Positions 34,826-45,895 of a DNA stretch of 64,000 nt are shown here, piece by piece. Source of the DNA: Sympetrum striolatum (taxonomy: Eukaryota > Arthropoda > Insecta > Odonata > Libellulidae); assembly GCA_947579665.1 (NCBI GenBank), contig OX388346.1, positions 86,058,615 to 86,122,614 on the forward strand. The letters run 5' to 3'. The notes below the pieces were generated by a model, which worked only from the letters and a program-made list of their open reading frames with translations, did not search any database and was not told the origin of the DNA. Position 1 is the first letter of the stretch, and the number at the start of each line of letters is the position of its first letter. The translations under genes and the position numbers were made by a program.

Positions 34826-35105
34826 TCGTCAATGATATTAGAAACATAAGTACTGTGTCCATGAATAGAGATAGAGGATATCTATAGGAGGAGTGGATGT
34901 AAATAAAACCTAAGGTAATACCTTAAGAAAAAAGTTCCACTGCAGGAAACCACCCACGAAGAAGGAGATGTGAGAAACCTGCGCAAACCTACTGATAGTA
35001 AAAGCTAAAAGTAGTAAATGAAATTTGTGTATATCATGGATATCACGAAAGTAGTAATATAACAAAATTACAAAAAATAAAATTAAAAGCAGGAATATCA
35101 TGAAT
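34826..35105. repeat. Interspersed repeat family A, copy 2
   Basis: Shares ordered blocks with the copy at 57.3 kb: TTTCGTCAATGATATTA (34825), GTGTCCAT, AGGAGTGGA, AAAACCTAAGGT, GCAGGAAACCACCCAC (34944-34959), AGATGTGAGAAACCTGCGCA, AACCTACTGATAGTA, then AAAATTACAAAAAATAAAAT. Many small differences show age. The best frame (minus, 34910-35101) is stop-free only because of its composition. It is probably a SINE or the untranslated part of a larger retroelement. Confidence 0.7.
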
Positions 35106-35164
35106 GGAACATCATATTCTTAATTAATTAGATTCCATTAGAATAATTATTAATATTTAAAAGT

Positions 35165-35740
35165 GTTGCGATGAGCATTACGTGCTGTCTGAGAAGTCTG
35201 CATAGAAGCTCACGCGGCCCACTACACGTTAAAACGTGGACATCTCCATTTTTGAGGTTACGATTCTTCCCCATTGACTCTGGATGGACGAGCGAGGGTG
35301 GTCCGTGCAATAACTAGGTGTGAGAGAGGAAGTGACGACTGAACAGAAGAAATGAAAGGAAGCCGTGGGTAGTAGTCGTAATAGCCGAGAGCGGACGGGA
35401 TGAGGCATAGGAAACCGTAATGATGGACAAGTAATAAGCGGTATCGGCCCGTGTGGACTTACGAAGGAGGGACATGAGCGGGAAGAGGAAACTGGGCACA
35501 AGAAAGTGGAGGAAAAGGCAAAAAAAGGGAGGAGGAGGACAGATTAGGAGGGGCGTGGGTGGACCCAGAAGCCGTTTTCACAAGCCGTACAATCGAGCCT
35601 CGACATAGAGTTCTTCCATTGGCTCGTCAACCGTGAAATTTTTTGGCCCTGCCTGACTCCCCGGTAGACTTAAGAGCTCTCGACATTTCCTTTTATTTCC
35701 CTCTCGAGGGGTGTCCTCTTTTTTCTAAGGCGCCTCCCAC
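35165..35740. promoter_or_regulatory. GC-richer islet with purine-rich tract
   Basis: CpG-containing and markedly G/A-rich on the plus strand (35460-35570, GGAGGAGGAGG-type). Several minus-strand frames (35229-35501, 35314-35499) translate the C/T complement and have no domain. Possibly regulatory. Confidence 0.2.
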
Positions 35741-37080
35741 GCCTACGTGCGAAAGGGATGTGAACGGATAAAAAAACTCCATCATTTTCCATTCCATTCC
35801 GTCGGTCAGACGCCTCTTCCCAAATCTCCACCAAACCAAACTATATCCTCCCCCTCACTAATCTCCATCCTAATTCCAGGACTTCAACCCCTAATTAGCT
35901 ACGCAGCTGATAGGAATCCAGAAATAGTCGCCAAATGGGTTTTCAATACAAAGACAATCGTTAATGGCGTACGATCGATACGAGCCATAGAAATCGTTGA
36001 ATTTCATCCGTAGATACGTTACGAGCTGAATACCTCTTTCTCATTTACCTAACGTAGGAATAACAACTTATTTTCCATGATTATCGGCCCTCACAATCGA
36101 CTTAAATGGACATTTCGGCTTCATCATAATTATTCGATTTATGATCGCGTTTTTAGTCATTCTGCTTTAGCTTGAGAAACGCATTCCATCGTTCATGCAT
36201 CTAAAGTTGTGATTTTTTTATTACTTAATCTTTCTAATGGTTTGGAAGCATCTCAATAGCCTTTTCTGAGCAGAACAGAAGTGAACAGAGTGTGTGTTAG
36301 CAATCAATAACCCGATTGACCGGCAGAATTAAAAATGTGTATGCAAGGGTTTGGGGGACAGGAGGAAGTAATAAGAAAAGGCGAATTTCTCGAATATTCC
36401 CAAAGGACGGTCTCCCTAATGCTGATTAAACTATTAATGCTATCAGTATAATAATGGCGACACTAAACATTTCTCTTATAAAGAAACTTATGGCGCCATC
36501 TTTGAAACATTGGAAGGCATTTAAAAAAAGTGCAATGAATTCTTCAAGCAAAGCGGAGGTAAAATTAAATTATGATTATATGGATTAGGGTAATATTATC
36601 TACAACTTTTATAATATTTGACTGTTAGTGAATCACAAGAAGAAATTAATGAATTCTAAAAATATGGAAAGGAAAGTGATGAAAGAGATATAGAATATTT
36701 TTATACGCAGGAATATATACATGAGGAATATTTTTATACGCAGGTTATTGGATTGAAGAATAATATTAATAGGCCGTGTAAAAATTTTAAAGAGAAGTCG
36801 TAAAATAAAACATTTTGGAGATATAATATGAATGATAATCGTTATTATTGTTCAATGAAAATAACTGGGAACCAAGATATGAAGAGATCGAGTGTATGAA
36901 CATTTAGTGACCCGTATGAGATTTTTTCATACCGATAGCTGAATTATAAATGCTCTCTTTTGAATTAATAAAATCTGTGGATTTCCTCTCCTAAAAACAT
37001 TCCAAACTCTTTTTTTATGCAAGCATGTAATTTGTGCGTTTAAGCAGCTTCACAGCGCCCAAATTAGAAATAAAAATATA
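35741..37080. other. Gene-free stretch with a YY1/CTCF-like site and a 33-bp tandem repeat
   Basis: AT-rich with no recognisable coding sequence. TGGCGCCATCTTT at 36491-36503 is the clearest of three related GGCGCCAT sites in the window. The tandem repeat at 36.7 kb is listed separately. Confidence 0.4.
36693..36744. repeat. Partial tandem duplication, 33-bp period
   Basis: GAATATTTTTATACGCAGG occurs at 36693-36711 and again at 36726-36744, separated by AATATATACATGAG. A recent slippage duplication is likely. Confidence 0.75.
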
Positions 37081-37660
37081 AGGTAAGAAAATAACGAGGT
37101 AAAAGCCGTAAATTAATGAACGGAAATCAAAGTTAAACGTGATTAATTGGCCGTAGGACCTCTTCGGCCTAACAATGACGCCCTAAGAAAAACAATCGGA
37201 ATCCCATCATTTTTAATAATCATCACGTCAAGAGTTCTACCAACATTGGACGATCCGGTTGTGTGATAAAGGGAGGCCCCGGAATCACTTTGGATAACTC
37301 ATCCCAAAATGCATTATTGGAAAATAACTTCTCTGCATGACGTCACCCATCCGCCGTGGAACAGCCCACCTGCCGCGAATAAGGACTTTGCTTTGATGCG
37401 AGCCGCAGTTAATTGGCTCCGGCGAGACGGATGAAGAAGGAGAAGGTGTGATTGAGGAGAGCGAGGACGATTGCCTCTTCCAACAATGAAATCTCTTACG
37501 GCCACTACCGCCACCGCTAAAACGCTCCATTTCCCTTCTGAGATTGCCGCCGGCAATTCCTCCTCTGTATAATGGAAGAAGGGTCGCAGTGATTACACTC
37601 GGAAGGTCTTGCTATTAGACAGTTGCGGTTGCTGCGAGTTTCGATCGGTGCCGATGTGTG
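37081..37660. promoter_or_regulatory. CpG-rich islet
   Basis: CpG-dense sequence with ATTAATTGGCCG near 37142 and GGCCCCGGAATCAC near 37272. Overlapping minus-strand frames at 37285-37530 and 37314-37556 have no identifiable domain. Candidate non-coding conserved or regulatory DNA. Confidence 0.25.
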
Positions 37661-40626
37661 GGCGACGTACTTTATGGTTGAGGGAGGTCCTGCTTGAGGT
37701 AAGGCATCCTCAAGCAGTTAACGAACGGAATAATATATCGAAATCCTTCTCGGAAGGTCTGAGCAAATATCACCTGTCGGATGGCAAGGTGTTAGTTGAG
37801 AAAACAAGGTGATGTGTCTTCTTCGGGCGTTGAAGTCTCCGGCGTCCAAAACATATAATTTGCGCCCAAAATGGGACCATAATGGCAGTGGAATGGATCT
37901 CAAACAAAAGGACCGAATGCCTCATCAGGGGAATTCCAAATAACGCACTTTGTGGAACAGTAACTTCTTCAGATGAAAACCAAACCTTTCATTTGAAATG
38001 TATTGAAAAATATTTTAGTAACGCATTAACGATACAAATTGAAATTTTCTGCAATTAAGAGTAGTTAAGGAAATTGTTTCAACTGATGAATCAAGTAAAG
38101 TTTAAGAATACTAGAGGTTATTATCAAACTTGATAAATTTACGTGCAACTTCTTCAGAATTATAATAACGCTGAGCAGTTACATTCATTATTTCATCAAC
38201 AAATTCTGCTTCAAGAACTTTTCTATTCCATTCAAGGCAGTTGACGAATACATATTTGACTATGTAGTATCACACAATACTTATAAGATAATTTCTTTCA
38301 AAATTTAATTGTAGATAGAAGTAAAATGAATGATACCAACACATTTAGATAAAAAAACAAATTGTGTTACAAAATCGTTTTTCAATTACATTTTACAATG
38401 TCAGTGACATAATAATATAATATCGTTAAATCATAAGTTTGATTTGGTAATGAAATAACTCGATATCTATCAAAGACATGATACTTTATTGCTAAATTCA
38501 CACTAATTGTTTTCATTGATTAGGCTCAGTGAAATGATGGCAATGAAGAACTAAGATAGAAGTAGTCATTAAATACAAATATTTAAAATAAGAATACCAA
38601 GTGTAAAAAATATCTTCACACTTTATCGAATTAAACGGTAAGAATATTTAAACTTACGGAATAATGCAGAAGAGAGTGGCTTGTATTTTACCAAATGTTT
38701 TACTAAACAATTTAGGTATCAATTAACATAAAACAGCAGATAAGACTTCTGGAGCGTGTAGAGGGAAGAAACAGCACGCCCTTTGTACTTCAACGATTTG
38801 GATTATCTAAAGACGAAGAGTTTCTGCTTAACGACAGAAAAACCCTTCTTTCCCCGAAAGTTGTTAATCGCATTTGTCTCATCCAAGCGATGGGTTGGGG
38901 AAAAGATGGGCCAACGGATAAGGAGCCGATGTCCTCTCTAAGTAGATGTTGTGGGAAGGGAAGGGTTTGTGCGGACGCTAAGTCTCCAAATAAAGAACGT
39001 GATTTTTCTTCTCCAGCGGGCAGGAAGTGGTCTCGGAAAAAAAACGGTTGGGGAGTATGGCGAAGATATTTGAGGGTAGACTACGGATCGGGTAAAGGGA
39101 GTGAAGTGGGAGGGGGATTGTTTTTTCCCAGGAACCTGAGAAATCTGTGACGTGATTTAAGCGTCTGTGACAAAAAGTATCCCATAAAAGATTTTAATTA
39201 CGAAGAGCATAACGAACGAATCTTCTTTGGATTTGGATATTTCCCGTGACATTTAAAATAAAATAGAAATTCTTCAGTTTTGTAGATTATGTACACACTA
39301 ACAGCAAAATCAAAACACGTTTCAGTAATGTATGAGAATATGATAGACGAGTTATTAATTTTCTCATTAGCACAAATATATATCTTCTCATTATTTAGTA
39401 GCTGTTAATTTTGATCCCTGCTGAGAAATATTAAAAGATATCCCAAGGAAGAATAAACTTGAAAAAAGTTTTTTGTAATATAAGATAAATTTTTACTATT
39501 TTCATTTCAATAAAAGATAAATGCGTAAACAGTATTTAAAAGGAACCATTCATTCTTCCCGTGAAAATTGAGAGGGTAAAAGCAATTTCTAGATGTATAA
39601 AACTTAGCCAGAGTCAGGAAATTTACACATCTACCATTTCAAGAATTCTCGATGTCATCGTTCAATGAACCAAATATCAGCTATGACGTAAATGATTAAT
39701 ATATGTTATAATTGATCTATTATTGATGGCTTTTGAAACCATGCACGCATATGATACATAAATATATTCTTCAGGAAACGAAATCCAAAGCCGTGTTTAC
39801 ATAACACAACCATAAAATCAAGAAAACAAAAAGTGATATCGAGTCAGATATTATTAGTCAACGCTAATTTCATATAATCGACAGGATATTAAATTTTTGG
39901 AAGCGCTTTACACTCTGAATTCTCAGGGAATCGTTTCTACATAGAGCTTAAATTATAGGAATTAATCAAGCCATTAACATAGCTAGGCATATTTCTAGAC
40001 GTATTTTTCCTAACCTCTAAGCCTAAGTATTCCCTCGATTTGTCTCGAAACATTAAATCGGAAGAATTTTGTGAAAAGAAGTCTTCCTCCAAGGTCAACC
40101 AACTCGATCTCAATTTAAAACAAAATGGAAAGCGGCCAAAGTCCTAGCCGAGGCATTCATTAAGGAGAAAATTAACAGACATCGAAATTGTGAAAATGCC
40201 AGGAATAAATGTTCTCCTTTGACTGATTTACCTGAAATTATTTCATTTTATGAAAAAATCAAAGTTATCGCTATTCTAACGTAGATTCATAGACCTTTTC
40301 TGGGCTCTCTCAGAAAAATAGCACGACATGTGTGAAACAAGGTAAAAGGAGGGTGTTTTGATAGAATTGTGATTCATAGAACGCTATTAAAAAAAGTATT
40401 GAAACTCCAAATAGTTGACGTATTCTCCTCGGTTAAATGTGCAATTTGCAATTTAATATTGATTAGGGGTCTCGTAATTAAGCAATCATAACTTTTATTT
40501 ACTGAAAATATTAAAATTCAATAGATTTTTATGGGGTACATTTTCAACGGTATTGAGAAGAAAGAGAAACTTCCTAAAATGTTTCTGAGAGGACAGGGGA
40601 ATAAGGAACAAAGGGTTTTAGCGTCA
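37661..40626. other. Gene-free stretch
   Basis: Mostly AT-rich. A G-rich patch at 38880-39150 carries an 86-codon plus-strand frame rich in Gly/Lys/Arg with no recognisable family; its purine-rich composition explains it. No element was found in the rest. Confidence 0.45.
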
Positions 40627-40627
40627 G

Positions 40628-40846
40628 TAGTATAGTGAAATTGAAAACTTATGGCCCTTGGGCAGGTGCTATTTTCCAGTCTAGACAGGTCTACTTTCTA
40701 CGTATACTGGTGGGTCACCTAGTGAATACAATGAATCAAAATTTATGTTTGAAAGTGAGAGAACAGAGACTCTATTAAACTGATAATATATGCTTATATA
40801 CTACTTAGGCAGTCAGAGGCCATAAGCTTTCAATTTCACTATACTA
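40628..40846. mobile_element. TA-flanked MITE (about 215 bp), mariner/Tc1-like target
   Basis: Terminal inverted repeats of 27 bp with one mismatch: GTATAGTGAAATTGAAAACT at 40630 is mirrored by AGCTTTCAATTTCACTATAC ending at 40844. Both ends are flanked by the dinucleotide TA (40628-40629 and 40845-40846), the target duplicated by Tc1/mariner-type transposases. The interior has no ORF. It could also be another superfamily with TA targets. Confidence 0.75.
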
Positions 40847-41146
40847 TAAGGGTTTCAATAAATTCTCGCTCACCCCAAATATAATACAATTACTCATTAA
40901 AAGTAATAGCCTTTTAAGAACTAAATTAAACTCATTGTGATCACTGATTTTGTTAACTGAATCAAATATATATGAATGTTCAAGTATTTACACTCAATTC
41001 ACCGGTGGTGTATTGTGAGATGTGCCATTTCATCCAAATTCACCGATCTGATACAAGTTAATCAGCTGCAGATTATAGAGAGACTTTCAATTAATATTCT
41101 GAAGCATTATCTGGTGGAATTTCATATTTACCAACTCAATGTTAAA

Positions 41147-41256
41147 TAAAAACTTGTACAATTCCAAAACGCTTTTTGCTTCTGATGATGGTACTTTGCT
41201 ACTGAAACTGGTAAAGCATAAGGAATTTCGTTTCTGGAATCGTATACGTTTTTTTG
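41147..41256. mobile_element. Palindromic element enclosing a hammerhead-like sequence
   Basis: The outer left segment AAACTTGTACAATTCC (41149-41165 region) matches, inverted and imperfectly, GGAATCGTATACGTTT (41237-41252). AAAACG and CGTTTC continue the inverted match inwards. Roughly 20 of 25 positions pair. Between the arms lies the ribozyme-like sequence described separately. Same architecture as the elements at 11.05, 11.99, 27.3 and 57.05 kb. No ORF. Confidence 0.5.
41172..41223 (+). ncRNA. Candidate minimal type I hammerhead ribozyme
   Basis: All conserved core positions are present in order. Stem I strand TGCTT is at 41177-41181, CTGATGA at 41182-41188, stem II region 41189-41203 (GGTA pairs with TACT around CTTTGC, with one extra T at its base), and GAAA at 41204-41207. 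Four bases CTGG and U16.1 follow (41208-41212), then H17 = A (41213) and the other stem I strand AAGCA (41214-41218). Stem I can extend past one T/T mismatch through CTTT (41172-41175) and AAGG (41220-41223, one G-U pair). The A15.1-U16.1 pair closes a one-pair stem III, typical of minimal hammerheads of Penelope-like elements, which may need dimerisation to cleave. The predicted cut is after A41213. Confidence 0.5.
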
Positions 41257-41380
41257 TAATTTTGAGTTAGGAGACAATTTAATTTTTAACCGCAAATTTA
41301 GATCTGAGTAATGAGAATATTATTTCTTCGAAATGTGTCTTCTTCACACATAACCGAAGACATCTAATTGAGTTTGCTAA
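41257..41380. other. Short spacer
   Basis: AT-rich sequence between the ribozyme-like element and the next islet. Nothing recognised. Confidence 0.4.
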
Positions 41381-41720
41381 GTAAAACAACTGGTTCGAGT
41401 CGTCGACGAAACCTATTAGTTAACTCGCAGAAAGTATGACGAGGAAAAGGTGGAATCAAAGAGAAAGGTACAGATAGAATGGGAGATATGCGGTTGACAC
41501 GTGGAGTGAAACAGGGAATTCCTGCACTTGCGAGAGAAATCGCGGCTGAATCTCGTGGCCTTGAATGCTCTCGATGCGAGCAAATAGTTCGCCCTTCGTC
41601 CACTAATATTCGGAGTTCCTTTTGCGGTTTTCGACGCCCTTCACTCGGCACATTCGACCTTGCCCATTCCTCCGACGGGATGACTAACACAAACACCGAT
41701 CCATGTTCCATCCGAAGAAA
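41381..41720. promoter_or_regulatory. CpG-richer islet
   Basis: CpG-rich sequence (TCGAGTCGTCGACGAAAC near 41396, CTCGATGCGAGC near 41570) with antiparallel 109- and 115-codon frames (41479-41808 + and 41364-41711 -). These cannot both be real, and neither resembles a known protein. Confidence 0.25.
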
Positions 41721-44700
41721 AATAAATTACCCATCTATCAAATATTCGAGGGGAAATTTTCTCAGGTTATCGAATCCGCTATCTCTACGAGGACTGTGCA
41801 CTGCATAAATCGTTTGATCGGTGTGTTATCTCTTCGTGTGTACAGGTGGATCGGGGAATTTTTCTTCCATCCCATCGCTTAAAATTAAAACCGGATTTAT
41901 GAAAGAGTAAGAGAATAGTCTCTGACCGTGATGCAGTCGTGTTTTCGGTTTTAATGCCGATGTTCGGATAGTCAACGAAGCCGTTTATTGACTATCTAAA
42001 ATCTATCATCGATAATGGATATCCCTTCTCGAGATAAAAGTGGATTCAATCCATGTTTAGATAGGACTATCGTTCCCATTTGCACTATTAGTTGAGTTGA
42101 TGATGAACAATAATCATATTACAATATACTTTCGCCACGATTTTTTTATGTAAGGGAGCATAAATTGGCTACAATAAATCTCTTACCTCATGCTATACTT
42201 AAAAATTGGATATCGTCTAATAAAGTGCAGAAAAAATCAATAAGATATATTTGTAAAAGTGTGCCCTTTAGTAATATATATTACTGTATATCTATATAAT
42301 AAATAAATTATAGGTTATTATAATTAAATATTTTAAATCTACAATTTCCGTCATCAATATCATAATATTTTTCATTTGAGCTACAAAGGAGATATGTATG
42401 TAAATAACGTTGTAACATATCGTTTCTTTGGTCTATAGGTTAAAATTTCATTGTAGTACTTTCTAAATCTACCTTAGGAGCTCTATAAGAGCTTCGTGTT
42501 ATGCGATTTGAAATCATTTTAGATGAATGACATACCAAATTAATACAGACCAAGATCTAACTAGATGATATTATCAAACATTTTTTAGATTAAAACTTGG
42601 GCAAAAATTTTAGGTAATGAGGCTATTTTGTTTCACTCAGAAGCTGCCTTTTTTGTGTAATTGGAAGTATATATTTGTAATTGGGGCAATGAATACAGTT
42701 TGTCAACTCGACCACATATTAGAGCTCCCTATCCAGAAGGATGAAATCGAACGATATGTATTTGCATTTTGGCCACGATTTCTTTGTAAATCTTTAATAG
42801 ATCCCAGGGTTCACGATCTCTTTCAGGAATTAAAAAACCTGGATGAAGATCTTTTTTATCTTCGGCGATGAATATATTGAGAAGCTTCCGCAGATGGTCT
42901 AATATTTTATCCTGTGATACACTCCATCCAAGGTCTGTCATATGATTTTATCACCGTAAATTATTAACTCTTAATTACCTTACAGAGTCGATCTGCGTCT
43001 TACCTCTGTAAGTCTGCGATTAGTACAGCCTCATAAGGATTGCAAGAAGTGCACTGTTCTCTTAACTTCCGACTCTAAACCTTTTAAAATTCCATTCGTA
43101 AGGGAATGAATTTAATCCACGTTTTTATATACGTGCTCTTTCTTGAATAACAAGTCGCAACTGAGAGTCCAAGGTAATTATAATGCAGCTGAACGGTACT
43201 CTCAAAATTCGTTCGGTGCACCATTAATGTTGATGAATCCAGCAATACCCTGAGGTCTTAGGGTTAATTCAAAATGAAGTTGCCAGTCCTCAGCTTACTT
43301 CAAAAAATTATTTAGGTAATCTTGATAGATTTGATTGAACTCATCACTCCAGTCATAAGAGTGTTACCAAACAACCTCATCTTACTTCCATAATATTTCA
43401 AAATATATTGAATGCAATTTTATTTCATTATCTCCACTAAAAACTCGCTCTCATTACAACTATGATTCATAAAAACTTTTTACGATCCGGAAGTACTTAA
43501 CAAAGATGCGATCATGAATGAATTCAGAGCGAAGAGGAATCCGAAAAGCCTTGCAAGACTGCAGGAGTAATAAAGAGTTGTAAAAACGGTCGAAGACAAA
43601 AAAGTTGCACAGCCGATTCATGTTCTGAGGAATGCAATGATATCATAATGTTCGAAAGGGGCCAACCGCTGTTTGGGGTAGCGAAGCCAACCTTTCAAAC
43701 TCAACAGAAAAAGAGCGATGTCATAAAACGAGCTCTATAAAAAGAGAACCCTTGAGGAGGAAGCTAGGACGAATGGGAATATTTAAGGTAATGGGCAAAA
43801 ATAAGAGGAAGTAGAATGGGGTTTGATTGTGAAGGCAGCCACAAGAGATCACTTGGGCATGTCGTCTCTTCCGGTGTTACCCTTCGACGACGTGTTTGCC
43901 TTTTCATTCTGACAATTTTCCCTCCCGAATTTCCTTTCGTTTTATTCCCCATTCGTAGTTCGTTTTGGACTCTTCTTAGAAAGCGTTGAGGTCGAACAGA
44001 AATGCAAAAGCGAAAGTTTTCGGTGGCAATTTGCTCCTTTCCACTGGAACGATCCCGTTAGTCATGTCACTTATTCCTTTTGCCAATTTCAAAATAGTGA
44101 ATCATGCTCACGATCAGATAAACCATGTCCTGCATAGAAATGAGCTTTCTTAAGAAACTCGTCAGTGAAGTATCGTTACATTCTTAAAACCGTAAACAAA
44201 AGGAATATATGAGAGCATTAGTAAAAGATATTATTTTGGAATTGGTCTCATCTCCTATATATAGAAGGAAAAACAAATTTGGGAATCTTCTCAAGCAATT
44301 AATCATACCTCACACCTAACGCATGTGCATTTTATAATTTTGCAATAATCTATTTACTTGTCAATAGAATTTTATACTTCATTCTTTGTATTATATTTTT
44401 CTAACTGAAGTTTATATTTTATGTATGACTATCATTTTAAAGTTTTATCATATTCTCTTCACTATTTCACAATTTATACGCACCTTATCTTTTATATTAT
44501 TTTTGTATAGCTGTATATTTTTTGTTTTTGTAGTATTATCCTAGCTTCACATGTTCATTAAATTACACGTTTCAATTCTATTTTTATTACAATATAATTT
44601 GTAAGGTTAATTATTTGACAACGAAGTTATCTTCTTTACATTTAGTTTTGTCTCTTTTTTTTACACTAATATTATCAGAATGATTCTATATGTATTAATT

Positions 44701-45085
44701 ACAACTTTTTCAGTAGCATTTGCATAAAATAAGCTTTAAAATTCTGTTACATGTATTGTAAAAAAGCTTTTTCAGTATTTTTAATATACAATCTCGATGT
44801 TTTTTTAACTGTAATTAGGAAGAAACCCGTAATATCTATTATTATTTTCCGTTTGGGGAGGTACTACATCAAGTAGATTAACATTAGGAAAATACAGGTC
44901 AGGATTATAAAATATGTTTACCATTGTATTGAAGGCCATGGTATTGAAATATATTGAAACTCTTTATGAAAAAGTGTATCAATATATTATAAGGAATTGG
45001 AAGTACTTTCCCTGACCAACTTACATAAATATATGTTTTTAATTACAAACTATTACTCTAACAGATACAAAACAAAACAAATTTC
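41721..45085. other. Gene-free AT-rich stretch with unrecognised short ORFs
   Basis: The plus-strand frame 42617-42871 (84 codons) and a frame from about 43511 to 43737 (about 75 codons, Lys/Ser/Cys-rich, no start ATG) have no recognisable family. The rest is AT-rich. Confidence 0.45.
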
Positions 45086-45090
45086 ATGTT

Positions 45091-45347
45091 ATAATAATAA
45101 TAATAATAATGTCGTCCTTCTTTTTTCGGCGAATTTTAGCCTAGAAAGGCTATTCCTCCAATTAACCCCTTTTATTAATTTTATTCATTTTTTTGCATTT
45201 TTTTTATTTTATTAATATCACACGCACAACATACACAGACAACCATTCCCTAACCGGAAAAATCCGATTAGCCGGGACTCGAACCCGGGACCGTGAGATT
45301 GGAGCGTTAACGCGCTAACACGTTAACCACTCCGCCACCACGGCCGG
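45091..45347 (-). mobile_element. tRNA-derived SINE with (ATT)n tail
   Basis: Read on the minus strand, the element starts at about 45347 with a tRNA-like head of the Ser/Leu type. Box A GTGGCGGAGTGGTTAACG is at 45338-45321 and box B GGGTTCGAGTCCC at 45286-45274, with a well-formed T arm. A non-tRNA body follows, including GGAATAGCCTTTCTAGGCTA, and a 3' (ATT)n tail at 45110-45091. GTTATA at 45088-45093 and 45347-45352 is a short candidate target duplication. SINEs are transcribed by pol III and moved by a partner LINE; an ATT tail suggests a LINE ending in the same repeat. No coding capacity is expected. Confidence 0.85.
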
Positions 45348-45592
45348 TTATAGTATGTGCAGAAGTCCAAAGATTACTAGATTACAAAGATACTCCTAAA
45401 TATTACAATAATTATGGTAAAAGGAACGTGGGAGTCACAGTACCAACCATTTTTAATAAACTTTCATACAATCCACACTCTTTAGATAAATTATGTACAG
45501 TCTAGAGAGAAATAAATAGGTGGATATTGATGACATTTTAATATTACTTTAAATAAATATTTTATATTATTAAGTTGACAATAAAGTGACTT

Positions 45593-45895
45593 TATGTATG
45601 TATGTATTTTTGGCAAATCCTGAAAAGCCAAACTGGTACAGGAGGACCAATTTTGAGTAAACAAAAAAATTGTATTCTGTTTATTTTGTCAGAGATTGTT
45701 ACTTGTTTTGGAATTTTATTGGTCATATTGTAATTGAAATTAATTTTAATGGCTAGTAGATTGTAAATAAATTTTAAAACTGTTTAAATTTTTGTAAGCC
45801 GATCTCAGGCAGGTATTTACTGATATTGTTGTTTAACTCTGAAATTTAAATTGTAAATGGAATAAATTGAATTGAATAAAACTGAATTAAATTAT
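45593..45895 (+). mobile_element. LINE 3' UTR and tail
   Basis: After a short (TATG)3 run, the sequence runs through CTGAAAAGCCAAACTGGTAC and CCGATCTCAGGCAGG to AATAAATTGAATTGAATAAA and further TGAA-type repeats (45860-45895). A pentameric/hexameric TTGAA-like 3' tail preceded by an AT-rich UTR is typical of several insect LINE groups. No coding part is left, so the identification rests on the tail. Confidence 0.45.

Noticed and set aside
45268..45347. A functional tRNA gene
   Set aside because: A and B boxes and a T arm are present, but no sound acceptor stem closes and the sequence continues into a repeat body with an ATT tail; it is a SINE head.
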